Assembly (NCBI GenBank): GCA_034435675.1
Contig: DAOTWP010000385.1
Coordinates: forward strand, 1 to 17,974
Direction of reading: 5' to 3'
Source: DAOTWP01 sp034435675
GTDB lineage: Bacteria; Chloroflexota; Anaerolineae; Aggregatilineales; Phototrophicaceae
Length of the DNA stretch: 17,974 bases
The position numbers were made by a program, and so were the translations under genes. This document shows positions 1-6,594 of this stretch, in pieces. Numbering within the stretch: position 1 is the stretch's first letter; every line of letters starts with the position of its first letter. The notes below the pieces were generated by a model. It saw only the letters and a list, made by a program, of their open reading frames with translations. It ran no database searches and had not been told where the DNA came from.

Positions 1-45
1 CCCAGTTGTGATACGGCGCTTATCGTGCCGCGCCCTGCGCGGGTA

Positions 46-100
46 AGTAATGGCGCTCCCCGCTGCCTGCACTTGCCACCTTACCCCCTGCGCCATTACT
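46..100. repeat. 11-bp perfect inverted repeat beside the left junction
   Basis: AGTAATGGCGC (46-56) and GCGCCATTACT (90-100) are exact reverse complements around a 33-base loop. A second 7-bp pairing, GGGTAAG (41-47) with CTTACCC (80-86), overlaps the first and cannot form at the same time. The structure ends 9 bases before the direct repeat at 110. I see no convincing gene in 1-143. It may be a terminator or attenuator of a host gene to the left, or an accessory recombination site; there is no T-tract. Confidence 0.55.
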
Positions 101-109
101 CAGCGATAA

Positions 110-128
110 CGAGCATTATCACGAGTAA
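110..128 (+). repeat. Left copy of 19-bp direct repeat, putative attL core
   Basis: CGAGCATTATCACGAGTAA is identical to 11203-11221. At this copy the repeat starts inside a small dyad: GATAA (105-109), spacer CGAGCA (110-115), TTATC (116-120). Inverted arms around a 6-base spacer is the geometry of tyrosine-recombinase core sites such as dif. Identity between the two copies starts exactly at the first spacer base. The first element gene's Shine-Dalgarno lies 3 bases beyond the repeat. Confidence 0.7.
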
Positions 129-143
129 AAGGAGAATCAACCG

Positions 144-500
144 GTGGGTGGCGATGCAGAGCGGAAGTTCTTTCATCTTACGAGGGTGCTTTTGCCCAAG
201 ATGCTAACGAAGCATGTTGATGGCGAACTGTTGTCCTTATCTGGGGCGGACTGGAAAACCACTGAGGATGGGCGCGTGTTCCCTTTCTTGGTCTTTGAGC
301 GAACCGACTTGCCTTTGCTCCAGCGCCGACAGCATCCCCGGTGGAGCGGATACCTATGTCCTAAATGCGCGAGTGAGCGCGTAAAGATGACAGATGAGAA
401 AACTGTATCAAAAAGCCGGGATCATGTTTGCTGGATCCGGGACTACCGATGTGAAGCTTGCCTGGACAGTTGGCAGTGTCTCCACTGCTGGAGCGACTGA
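144..500 (+). CDS. Small zinc-ribbon-like protein, first gene of the element
   Basis: 118 residues of unknown family. The C-terminal half is cysteine-rich: CPKC at 72-75, a lone Cys at 96, CEAC at 103-106 and CLHC at 112-115. Two CxxC pairs about 27 residues apart look like a zinc ribbon, which usually binds nucleic acid or protein; the third pair could bind a second metal or be structural. The start is the GTG at 144, chosen because GGAGAA sits 7 bases upstream and the frame reads as protein from there. The gene begins 15 bases inside the element, so transcription could come from the host flank or from attL-side sequence. A terminator hairpin follows at 567. Presence of the gene is fairly sure; its role is unknown. 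Confidence 0.7.
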   Translation: MGGDAERKFFHLTRVLLPKMLTKHVDGELLSLSGADWKTTEDGRVFPFLVFERTDLPLLQRRQHPRWSGYLCPKCASERVKMTDEKTVSKSRDHVCWIRDYRCEACLDSWQCLHCWSD

Positions 501-566
501 TTCCGCCTGCAAATGCACATTTGCATAACTGACCGAAACCTCTGAAAAATGCATATGGTCTTGAGG

Positions 567-600
567 AGCCTTTCCACCGGTGGAAGGCTTCTTTATTTTC
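567..600 (+). terminator. Rho-independent terminator after the first gene
   Basis: A GC-rich stem (GCCTTTCCACC at 568-578 pairing with GGTGGAAGGC at 579-588, one bulged T) is followed by the T-rich run TTCTTTATTTTC. It separates the zinc-ribbon gene from the gene at 723. The remaining intergenic sequence, 501-566 and 601-722, shows no gene and no strong promoter, only a GATAAT-like -10 near 684 without a good -35. Confidence 0.75.
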
Positions 601-722
601 CGTCAATCCCTCTTGCAAGCGGATCACGCGAGAGAACCCCTAGAAAATGTCTTCCTAACCATGCCGCGACGCTCAGATTCTCGATAATAAACATGCGCGA
701 AAACTAAACGTAGGGAGCCAAC

Positions 723-1667
723 ATGATCTACTCACCAAGACCGTTCTTTAGTGTGCAGGCAAGCGTTGGCACGGGCATCATCAGCGCCCTGCTGCGCCTG
801 GCAGTGGACTACCTGCGCGGGACGAACAAAGAGTGGGCGTACTACCTCGGCTATGGCTTCGGTGGGGCAGCGCTGGCGACCGGCATTCCAGGCGCGACGG
901 CGACAATGTACGTCACCGGCGCGACCACCGTAAAGCTCTTTTTCGAGCAGTCGCCCGGCGCTGCTCAAGCGGAGCTTTTCCTAGACGGCGTGCTTCAGAG
1001 CACGATTGACCTGAATGCAGTGGAGGGCGTGCTGGAAGTGCTGTTCAACATGCCAGACGGCGGACAGCACGCCCTGGCGATTATTTCACTCGGTACTTTG
1101 GGCGGTGTGCCCGATCCAACTGACTGGCTGAGCATCCTCGGCATTGAGACCGATGGCGTGCTCGAAAAAGGAGAAAAACAACCTGTGGCTACTTTTCGCA
1201 TTACCACAACCATCCGTGACGCTGACGACAGCACCCGCGCTGTTGCAGTCTGGGTCCCGCAGGGGACGCTGACGCTCGCCCAGATCAACGAATGGGCGCA
1301 GACCTTCGCCGAACGCCTGGATGCCGTCATTGACGGGGTTATCACCGGGCAGGAAATCGCGCTTGAAGCAACACTCCCTGTTGGGCTGAAGGCGTCGCCG
1401 GTGGCAGCCAGCAACGTCGAAGAGACCGCGCTCATCAGCTTCGACACGAGCACGCCGTACCGCGATAGCGTGGCAATTCCGACCTGGACGCAAACCCTGT
1501 TCAACAAGAAAGATGTCATCCAGACGGGCACAGCCTGGGACGAATTCCTGGAAGCCTTCATCACCGGGCTGGACCTGACCGGCGCGAGCAACATTGCCGC
1601 CTCAACCAAGCTGGAAGACACCTACACCAGCGTTGCCCGCGCTCGCAAGGTGTTTCGGCGCAAGTAG
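723..1667 (+). CDS. Unrecognised protein, possible virion/structural component
   Basis: 314 residues, with GGGAG 6-8 bases before the ATG. I do not recognise the family. Residues 1-60 are rich in Gly, Ala and aromatic residues with a mildly hydrophobic stretch near 20-28. Residues 60-150 look beta-rich, and 155-314 form an acidic mixed alpha/beta region ending in a basic tail (RKVFRRK). There is a visible seam near residue 150 (GEKQPVATFR) where a second domain could begin, so it may be a fusion of two small proteins. It lies 12 bases upstream of the two fibre-like genes in the same orientation, and low cysteine content plus this position suggest a virion protein. It could be a coat protein, but no capsid fold is evident and that remains a guess. 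Start and end are confident. Confidence 0.75.
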   Translation: MIYSPRPFFSVQASVGTGIISALLRLAVDYLRGTNKEWAYYLGYGFGGAALATGIPGATATMYVTGATTVKLFFEQSPGAAQAELFLDGVLQSTIDLNAVEGVLEVLFNMPDGGQHALAIISLGTLGGVPDPTDWLSILGIETDGVLEKGEKQPVATFRITTTIRDADDSTRAVAVWVPQGTLTLAQINEWAQTFAERLDAVIDGVITGQEIALEATLPVGLKASPVAASNVEETALISFDTSTPYRDSVAIPTWTQTLFNKKDVIQTGTAWDEFLEAFITGLDLTGASNIAASTKLEDTYTSVARARKVFRRK

Positions 1668-1679
1668 GGGCTTCTTATA

Positions 1680-2378
1680 ATGCCGGATTATCGTCCTGAC
1701 CAACTCGGTTTCCCGATTCCCACAGCCGCGCCCGGCGCTGCGCCGCTGCTGTGCGTGCAGCTAAACGAGGAATGGATACCCCTCGTGGCTGGCGCTGCCA
1801 CGCAGCTGCTCAGCCGCTATGTGTGGGAAGCGGACGACCTGGAGGATGTTGAGGACGTAATCCGGCAGGTTGAAGACCTGCTTGTGATTCTGGATGGCGC
1901 AGCATGCACGCCAGCGGGGGGCACGATGGACTACACCGTGATTGTGGACCGTAAATCCAGGAACGTCGCCGGGGGAGCGCTGAACAGCGGATCGCCAAAT
2001 GCACGAGCGCTGAACACGATCATCACAGCGACGAACCCGGCAGGGATCAGTGTTGATGCCGCAACCGGCATTGTCACGCTTCCGGCGGGCAATTACCGTT
2101 TTCAGGCGTCAGCACCCGCGTTCAATGTGGGGCGGCATCAGGCGTACCTGGTCGCCGCGGCGACCACGTTTTACGGATCGACAGAAGTCGCTGGCGCAGC
2201 CGCCAGCACCACCAGCCGCAGTCTGATTGCCGGGCGGTTCGTGTTTGGCACGTCCAACACGCTGAGAATCTGGCACATGTGCCAAACCTCGAATGCCACC
2301 AGCGGCGCAGGGCTGGCGGGCAACCTGCTGGACTATGAGCTTTACACGCTGCTAGAACTATGGCGGGAGCCGGACTAA
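1680..2378 (+). CDS. Spike/fibre-like protein with N-terminal adaptor-like domain and jelly-roll-like C-terminus
   Basis: 232 residues, ATG preceded by AGGGG about 9 bases upstream. Residues 25-76 run from a Cys through a WIP motif (32-34) and an acidic helix to LDGAAC. The next gene carries the same arrangement, so this is probably a shared adaptor that fixes both proteins to one partner. Residues 81-232 are Gly/Ala/Ser/Thr-rich and beta-predicted, with the pattern LPAGNYRFQASAPAF (92-106 from the domain start) that recalls C1q/TNF-like trimeric heads on phage fibres. That resemblance is by eye only. It sits in a tight cluster (12 bases after the previous gene, 3 bases before the next), so it is almost certainly co-transcribed. 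It probably forms a short surface spike. Confidence 0.75.
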   Translation: MPDYRPDQLGFPIPTAAPGAAPLLCVQLNEEWIPLVAGAATQLLSRYVWEADDLEDVEDVIRQVEDLLVILDGAACTPAGGTMDYTVIVDRKSRNVAGGALNSGSPNARALNTIITATNPAGISVDAATGIVTLPAGNYRFQASAPAFNVGRHQAYLVAAATTFYGSTEVAGAAASTTSRSLIAGRFVFGTSNTLRIWHMCQTSNATSGAGLAGNLLDYELYTLLELWREPD

Positions 2379-2381
2379 ACC

Positions 2382-3800
2382 ATGAGCAGAGACCCGCGTC
2401 TGATGCGCGTAAAAGAATACGACCCGGTCTTTCGCCCTCAACCGATCCCCGATCTGAGCGGCGAATTTGTCTGTATCGTGCTTGACCAGGTGTGGATACC
2501 CTACCTCATGGGCGTGGTCGAGCGGCTGGCATGGGAGGACGCCTGGCAGGGCACAGACGAAGAAAAGCGTCAGGCGGTAGGCATGGTCGAGGATTTGTTC
2601 GTCGCACTGGACGGCGGGAACTGTGGAGAAAGCGAATTGAGCATCGTCGGCATTCGTGTAAACAACTGCCTGCTGGAAGTGGCTTTCAGCACAGACCCGG
2701 AAGCCTGGGTTGTCGTCGGTAATCTGTCCGCGTGCGCGATTCCCGGTCCGCAGGGACCGCCCGGCGAGCAAGGTCCGCAGGGTGAACAGGGACCGCCCGG
2801 TGAGCAAGGTCCACAGGGTGAACAGGGACCGCCTGGCGCACAAGGTCCCGCCGGTCCGCAGGGTGAACCCGGTATCTGCCCGGACTGCATAGACGAAAAG
2901 ACGCCGCCCGCGCCGCCGACCTGTGATGCAACCAATGTATGCGCGGCTGCTCATGGATCAGTGAATTACGTGCTGGACACAATCAGCAGCTTCATTGACC
3001 TGCGGGTGAACGAATCAGCGCAAGCGAGCACCATCCTGGATGCGCTTGGGCGTGTGCCTGTTCTGGGGGAGATCAGTGAAGCAATAAGACTGTTTCCGCA
3101 ATTCTTGACCGAAGTCACCAACAATGACCTTACCCAGATCAAAGCGGAAATCTCAGTCCCGGACTTCCGCACTGCCTGGGCGGAGTACCTGTACTGCCAG
3201 TTCAAAGACAGTTGTGAAATCAGCAAGCAGGCGCTCTACGATGCCTGCAGGAACTTTATCGCTGCAAGCGACGGCATATCAGGATTCACGCAGCTCTGGT
3301 TTCTGGGGTTCGAGCTGGGGCATATTCTGGGCAGCGACGGCGTGCTTTTACAGTATGCGGGCTACACCTATTATCAGTGGCAGCGCTACCTGCAAGACCA
3401 GAGCAATCTGTGTGCTTCAGTGGAATGCCAGGACGAAGAAGGGCTGATCCTGCCCAGCGATGGGACGACGATCAGCACAGAACAGGTGCTGCCGGCAGGC
3501 ACAAGCTGGAATGTCCATATTGAGGGCATCATCCAGATCGGCAACACACAATGCTTTGACGGCTGGAAAACCAGCCAGCCTGGTTGTGTGGACTATTCAC
3601 CCAACGTCGGGCTGTACGTCGGTTTCAACACCAGCGGCGGCACATCTTTCCCCCGCGTCGCGCCGACGAGCGGCAGCACAGGCAGCGGCTATACCTTCAG
3701 CATCACCGGGAACAATAACCCGCTGCGCATGAAATTAGTTGACCTGTACGGATATGGCAACAACAGCGGCACGCTGAGCGTGACCGTTAGCCCGGCTTAA
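2382..3800 (+). CDS. Collagen-stalk fibre protein, putative receptor-binding protein
   Basis: 472 residues. Residues 31-81 repeat the adaptor-like domain of the preceding gene (Cys, WIP at 38-40, acidic helix ending VEDLFVALDGGNC). Residues 122-164 are 14 uninterrupted Gly-X-Y triplets, a collagen-like trimeric stalk, followed by CPDC. Residues 170-345 look helical with many cysteines. Residues 350-472 are Gly/Ser/Thr-rich beta sequence ending in LSVTVSPA, a plausible extracellular head. Collagen stalks joined to a variable head are common in phage tail fibres and receptor-binding proteins, and in some bacterial surface proteins. There is no signal peptide, which favours a virion component assembled in the cytoplasm. 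The ATG lies 3 bases after the upstream stop; GGGAG is 13 or so bases before it, a weak ribosome site consistent with translational coupling. Confidence 0.8.
   Translation: MSRDPRLMRVKEYDPVFRPQPIPDLSGEFVCIVLDQVWIPYLMGVVERLAWEDAWQGTDEEKRQAVGMVEDLFVALDGGNCGESELSIVGIRVNNCLLEVAFSTDPEAWVVVGNLSACAIPGPQGPPGEQGPQGEQGPPGEQGPQGEQGPPGAQGPAGPQGEPGICPDCIDEKTPPAPPTCDATNVCAAAHGSVNYVLDTISSFIDLRVNESAQASTILDALGRVPVLGEISEAIRLFPQFLTEVTNNDLTQIKAEISVPDFRTAWAEYLYCQFKDSCEISKQALYDACRNFIAASDGISGFTQLWFLGFELGHILGSDGVLLQYAGYTYYQWQRYLQDQSNLCASVECQDEEGLILPSDGTTISTEQVLPAGTSWNVHIEGIIQIGNTQCFDGWKTSQPGCVDYSPNVGLYVGFNTSGGTSFPRVAPTSGSTGSGYTFSITGNNNPLRMKLVDLYGYGNNSGTLSVTVSPA
2745..2873 (+). repeat. Tandem 36-bp coding repeat for Gly-X-Y stalk
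   Basis: A 12-residue unit GPPGEQGPQGEQ is repeated about three times with near-identical codons, giving a 36-base tandem repeat inside the fibre gene. Such arrays expand and contract by slippage, so stalk length may vary between strains. The reverse strand shows Pro/Gly-rich shadow ORFs here that are not genes. Confidence 0.85.
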
Positions 3801-3816
3801 AGAGAGGATCAGGAAC

Positions 3817-4071
3817 ATGGACTTTCCGCAGGAGATTGTCTCGCTGCTGGCACAAACACCAACACTCCTGTTGGTGATGTTCATCTGGTGGCACAGCATG
3901 CAGGCACACCAGCGCAGCGTTGAATATTACCGACAGCGCCAGCAGCGCATTGAGGAGTGGATGCAAAAACTAGTGGAACAGTGGAGCGCTCTGGACATCG
4001 AGCAAAAAAAAATCGGAGCACCCCTAACGATGAGCAAACCAGTTCAGCAGCTTAGACCAACGGGAACGTAG
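3817..4071 (+). CDS. Small membrane protein, holin-like
   Basis: 84 residues with GAGAGG and AGGA ahead of the ATG. One hydrophobic helix at about 9-26, ending in aromatic residues (FIWWH), is followed by a charged helical, coiled-coil-prone segment at about 30-65 and a polar tail. A single membrane span with a long cytoplasmic helix right after fibre genes fits a holin or a virion/assembly membrane anchor. No endolysin is present in the element, so a lysis role is uncertain. The 3' end overlaps by 20 bases the convergent gene at 4052-4249, with no terminator between them, so the two transcripts must run into each other. Confidence 0.65.
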   Translation: MDFPQEIVSLLAQTPTLLLVMFIWWHSMQAHQRSVEYYRQRQQRIEEWMQKLVEQWSALDIEQKKIGAPLTMSKPVQQLRPTGT

Positions 4072-4249
4072 AGCGCAGCAGATCGCGCTTGCGTTTCCGC
4101 ATCCTGTAGGCACGCTGCAAGCACTTCTCCGAACAGTATTTCACGCGCAGATTCCAGGTGAGATAGTATTTGCCGTCGGCGAGCGGCACACGCCGCATCC
4201 TGACAAATTTCTTCCCGCAGACCGGGCAGGTCATCACTGGCAGCCGCAT
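4052..4249 (-). CDS. Small zinc-ribbon protein
   Basis: 65 residues. CPVC at 8-11 and a CSEKC cluster near 39-43 give a two-knuckle zinc ribbon, followed by a very basic C-terminus (RMRKRKRDLLR). This resembles small phage and plasmid proteins that bind nucleic acid, though no family is recognised. The start at 4249 has GGAG 7 bases upstream. It is the last gene of the minus-strand block and overlaps the convergent membrane-protein gene at its 3' end. The overlapping minus-strand frame covering 4044-4331 is a shadow. Confidence 0.65.
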   Translation of the reverse strand: MRLPVMTCPVCGKKFVRMRRVPLADGKYYLTWNLRVKYCSEKCLQRAYRMRKRKRDLLRSTFPLV

Positions 4250-4290
4250 CGGTCAATCTCCAGATAAAGCGAACATCTGTCCCGATTGTA

Positions 4291-4647
4291 TCACGGCAGC
4301 GGACAATTAGCCTGCCGGGTGTTGGGAACACAGGTCAACTGCCCCGCAGCAGCCGGAGCGCATACAATCGCAACCGAAAAACGCCAACCTGACCTTTCAC
4401 TAGAGTTCATCACCACACACCAGCCCATCGTTGGACGCGGTACCGAGTGCGTGCGTATGGCAGCAGCCTGATCCGCGGAAATGACCCATGCCGCCTCGAT
4501 ATATAAATGCCCTGATGTCTTCACTAGATCAAAAACAACGGCGGCAGCTTCCGGCGGCATGTCCGGCAGCAGTTCAAAGCCGTTAGACTCCGGCGCGTTC
4601 TGACATCCTGCCAGCAGCAGCAGCAGCACGACCACAAAGCGCAGCAT
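4291..4647 (-). CDS. Secreted lipoprotein of unknown function
   Basis: 118 residues from the ATG at 4647, chosen over the in-frame ATG at 4674 because AAAGG lies 6 bases before it and the signal peptide then starts properly (MLRF). A hydrophobic run of V and L leads to the lipobox LLAGC at 11-15, so the mature protein should carry a lipid on Cys15 and face outward. The rest is compact, with three further cysteines (residues about 83, 101, 110) that could form disulfides. Placed next to the repressor on the lysogeny-side strand, it would fit a surface exclusion or lysogenic-conversion protein expressed from the integrated state; that is inference. No known family is recognised. Confidence 0.7.
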   Translation of the reverse strand: MLRFVVVLLLLLAGCQNAPESNGFELLPDMPPEAAAVVFDLVKTSGHLYIEAAWVISADQAAAIRTHSVPRPTMGWCVVMNSSERSGWRFSVAIVCAPAAAGQLTCVPNTRQANCPLP

Positions 4648-4712
4648 TGCAGACCTTTCGCTGTAGATGGACATTCTCTTTGATTCTACTGCTGTTTTGG
4701 GGTGGCTGACCT

Positions 4713-5039
4713 TTAAGGGGCAGGGCGGCGCTCAAAATCAATCTTGATCCCGCGAATGCGGATAAGCTGCTGATCCTCAAAAATTCTGACCAGGCGGGTT
4801 TTGGGAGGATTGACGTGCAGCCGGAACAGCACTTGCGAAAGGTACTGCTCTACGGCAGTGAGGGTGTCATAGAGGGAAATAATCGGGCGCTCATCACCCT
4901 GAAGCTGCCAGAAGACAACCACCTTCGCCTGCAAGATGTCTGCCAGCGATGGACGATCCGTATACTGAGCGTCGCCCCATGCCCGCTCGTGATCCTGAAC
5001 GTAGTCAATGAAGCTGCGCGGCTGCTTGCTGGCGCTCAT
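4713..5039 (-). CDS. Unknown protein translationally coupled to the repressor
   Basis: 108 residues, not recognised. It begins at an ATG that overlaps the repressor stop codon (ATGA), a standard sign of coupling, so the two are made together. The N-terminal 40 residues are acidic and aromatic, the middle (38-85) looks like an alternating beta/helix fold, and the C-terminus is basic. No catalytic motif is visible. A partner of an HTH regulator at this position could be an anti-repressor, a protease-type co-regulator or a toxin. It lacks the HExxH of ImmA-type proteases and I see no toxin signature. Confidence 0.65.
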   Translation of the reverse strand: MSASKQPRSFIDYVQDHERAWGDAQYTDRPSLADILQAKVVVFWQLQGDERPIISLYDTLTAVEQYLSQVLFRLHVNPPKTRLVRIFEDQQLIRIRGIKIDFERRPAP

Positions 5040-5389
5040 ACGGATGTCTCGGCAAGGGTTTCAAGCAGCTTGAGAGCAAGCCGCTGTTTATCCGGCGGAA
5101 GCTGGTCTACCAGGTGCGCCGCAATCTCTGCCGTCTCGCTGTGCGGCTCACTGGTCACTTCATAACCCGCCATGCGTAACATGGTCGGCACGTTCAACCG
5201 CAGCGCTTTTGCCAGCGCCTGGCGAAACCCCGGATCATGCATCGGCGGCTCATACCTGCCGGTTTCCCAATGAGAGACGGCAGCACGCGAAACATCCAGT
5301 CCGGCAAGCTGAAGTTTTGCAGCCAGCTCATCTTGCTTCATGTCTAAGGATTCACGTCTTGCTTTAAGCCAGCTCGGTTTGTCTCTCAT
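5036..5389 (-). CDS. XRE/Cro-CI family transcriptional regulator
   Basis: 117 residues. An N-terminal helix-turn-helix spans about 7-48: WLKARRESL, then KQDELAAKL as helix 2, and the recognition helix SRAAVSHWETGR at 34-45. The C-terminal 60 residues are helical and probably mediate dimerisation. Known members repress phage or plasmid early promoters by binding paired half-sites. It is divergent from the replication operon across an 84-base gap that holds a strong promoter, so it probably controls that operon and itself. I see no Shine-Dalgarno ahead of the ATG at 5389; the mRNA may be leaderless or weakly translated. Downstream partner genes run on the same strand. Confidence 0.85.
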   Translation of the reverse strand: MRDKPSWLKARRESLDMKQDELAAKLQLAGLDVSRAAVSHWETGRYEPPMHDPGFRQALAKALRLNVPTMLRMAGYEVTSEPHSETAEIAAHLVDQLPPDKQRLALKLLETLAETSV

Positions 5390-5449
5390 GATAGTTATTC
5401 TAGCAATTACTTGACAGACATGTGATAGCTTTTATAAGATAGATGCTAG
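5389..5449 (+). promoter_or_regulatory. Early promoter and possible operator between repressor and replication operon
   Basis: TTGACA (5411-5416), a 16-base spacer and TATAAG (5433-5438) form a near-consensus sigma-70 promoter reading into the RHH-like gene at 5474. TGATAG half-sites occur at 5389 and 5423, and the 11-mer TGATAGCTTTT at 5423-5433 recurs at 5623-5633. A CTAGCA/TGCTAG pair (5400-5405, 5444-5449) flanks the promoter. Any of these could be the repressor's sites. The promoter is well supported; the operators are tentative. Confidence 0.7.
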
Positions 5450-5473
5450 GTTTTAAACCAGAAAGGATGCGAA

Positions 5474-5680
5474 ATGCCGAAACACAAGAAGCTTACTGCA
5501 CAACTTCCAGCAACACCCTGTACACCCGCTCTAAGAGCGCAGCTAGAGTCATATGCAGAAAAAGAAGGTCGGGCACTGGCAGATGTTCAGAGAGAGGCAA
5601 TCACTCTTTTTTTGCATCTGAATGATAGCTTTTCTAAAACACCAGCAAGCAAACATATCGACCTGGAGAAAGGGGCATAG
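5474..5680 (+). CDS. Ribbon-helix-helix-like DNA-binding protein
   Basis: 68 residues, with AAAGGA upstream of the ATG at a good distance. A short basic beta strand (KKLTAQL, 5-11) is followed by two helices (about 18-31 and 35-49) ending in LFLHL, the layout of Arc/CopG-type dimeric ribbon-helix-helix proteins. It is the first gene behind the early promoter. By analogy with plasmid CopG or phage Arc it may regulate the replication operon, or act at the origin. An antitoxin role is also possible, but no toxin-like partner follows. The family call rests on secondary-structure pattern only. Confidence 0.65.
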   Translation: MPKHKKLTAQLPATPCTPALRAQLESYAEKEGRALADVQREAITLFLHLNDSFSKTPASKHIDLEKGA

Positions 5681-5682
5681 CA

Positions 5683-5892
5683 GTGAAGCACCTATGGGAC
5701 GCTCTGGGGCATCTGGTGGACGCTTACAGCGACGCTGCGCAGGGGCGACGTGAAGACGCCCAGCAGCGGGCAAGCTGGGCGCTGGAACTGGCGCTGACCG
5801 GAACACGAACCCTGCCAGAAGTCGGCAGCGAAATGCTGCAACGGTGGTTAGCCGATGCACAGGCAGAAGAACAGGCAGCGCAGAACGCATGA
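5683..5892 (+). CDS. Small helical protein of unknown function
   Basis: 69 residues starting at GTG, 2 bases after the preceding stop, with GGAGAAAGGGG as ribosome site. It is Ala/Gln/Glu-rich and almost entirely helical with no cysteine or membrane segment. The tail QAEEQAAQNA overlaps the ATG at 5889 (ATGA). It is probably co-translated with its neighbours in the early operon. Function unknown. Confidence 0.6.
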   Translation: MKHLWDALGHLVDAYSDAAQGRREDAQQRASWALELALTGTRTLPEVGSEMLQRWLADAQAEEQAAQNA

Positions 5893-6105
5893 ACACAGCC
5901 TACTGGAATACCAAAGAAGCGCGGAAAACGGCACGGGCGGCGGAACGTGCCGCTGCCCGCTATGTGCCTGTTGCTCCAGCAGCAACAATTCCCGCTCCAG
6001 CAACAACAACCGACGTGCACCGCGACGCAGCCGCCCAGCAGCCTGGGCGGTTGACCGGGGCGCATGTCGTCCCGCATTCGACCAACACAGAAAGGACAGA
6101 AGATC
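5889..6105 (+). other. Coupled start codon and Ala/Thr-rich reading frame without its own stop
   Basis: An ATG at 5889 overlaps the previous stop (ATGA). Its frame encodes a plausible basic then Ala/Pro/Thr-rich stretch (MNTAYWNTKEARKTARAAER and onward) up to about residue 60. The frame then stays open for 2.1 kb, through three genes read in other frames, and joins the prim-pol frame in phase. From about 6106 on, the frame-0 translation has the Arg/Gln/His-rich look of a shadow. Either a short gene here has lost its stop, or the ribosome shifts frame, or a very long overprinted form of the primase exists. Confidence 0.3.
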
Positions 6106-6594
6106 ATGCAGGACCGCACGATAGCTATGCTGAGACAGATCACGCAGCAACTGGCAGCGCTGCAACAGGAAATCAGCAGCGTCCTGGAAGATGTGCCGAC
6201 AGTGCAGGACTTCATCACCAGCATGGAGCGCAGCGCGACAAACAACAGCAGAAGTCCCATGTGGCGCTGCCAGACGGCAAACGGCGAGCGGGTGAACATC
6301 TTCAAACACGACGACCCGGAAAAGAACAATTTCGCGCTGTTCGAGGCAGCCGGTTACGGCGAACTGATGCTGCCAATGGAAGACGGAGACGAATTGTACT
6401 GGCACGGCAGCGGGCTGCCAGTGCGCATGCGCAGGATGGGCAAATGGTGGGAAATTGTCGCCGTAGAGCCGCGCAACGGACGTGTGCCGGATACGCTGCC
6501 CGAATGGTTGTCGGGCAATGCTCCGATGCCAAAACTGCCGGAACTGGACGCGCTGCGGGACTTCGACCTGGAGGACGCAGACGATGGACGCTGA
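6106..6594 (+). CDS. Unknown protein of the replication operon, coiled-coil N-terminus
   Basis: 162 residues from the ATG at 6106, which has AAGGA 9 bases upstream. An upstream in-frame ATG at 6064 lacks a ribosome site and is less likely. Residues 3-28 form an amphipathic helix suited to a coiled coil, and residues 52-122 are beta-rich with conserved-looking Trp and Gly (MWRCQTANGERV; KWWEIVAVEPRNG). The C-terminus is acidic (DLEDADDGR). The acidic tail and the position before the primase would fit an SSB-like or replication accessory protein, but no OB-fold motif is clear. The end overlaps the next gene by 11 bases. Confidence 0.7.
   Translation: MQDRTIAMLRQITQQLAALQQEISSVLEDVPTVQDFITSMERSATNNSRSPMWRCQTANGERVNIFKHDDPEKNNFALFEAAGYGELMLPMEDGDELYWHGSGLPVRMRRMGKWWEIVAVEPRNGRVPDTLPEWLSGNAPMPKLPELDALRDFDLEDADDGR

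Noticed and set aside
995..1621. Long minus-strand ORF of 208 codons opposite the 314-residue gene
   Set aside because: Ser/Val/Thr-rich shadow composition and no ribosome site. The plus-strand gene has a good start and sits in a consistent operon.
2358..2982. Several minus-strand ORFs rich in Pro, Gly, Cys or Arg
   Set aside because: They are reverse or off-frame readings of the collagen-repeat DNA.
4713..5389. Toxin-antitoxin pair (HTH plus coupled small gene)
   Set aside because: The HTH gene comes first, as in some systems, but the partner shows no toxin-family motif, and the position beside the early promoter fits a phage-type repressor better.
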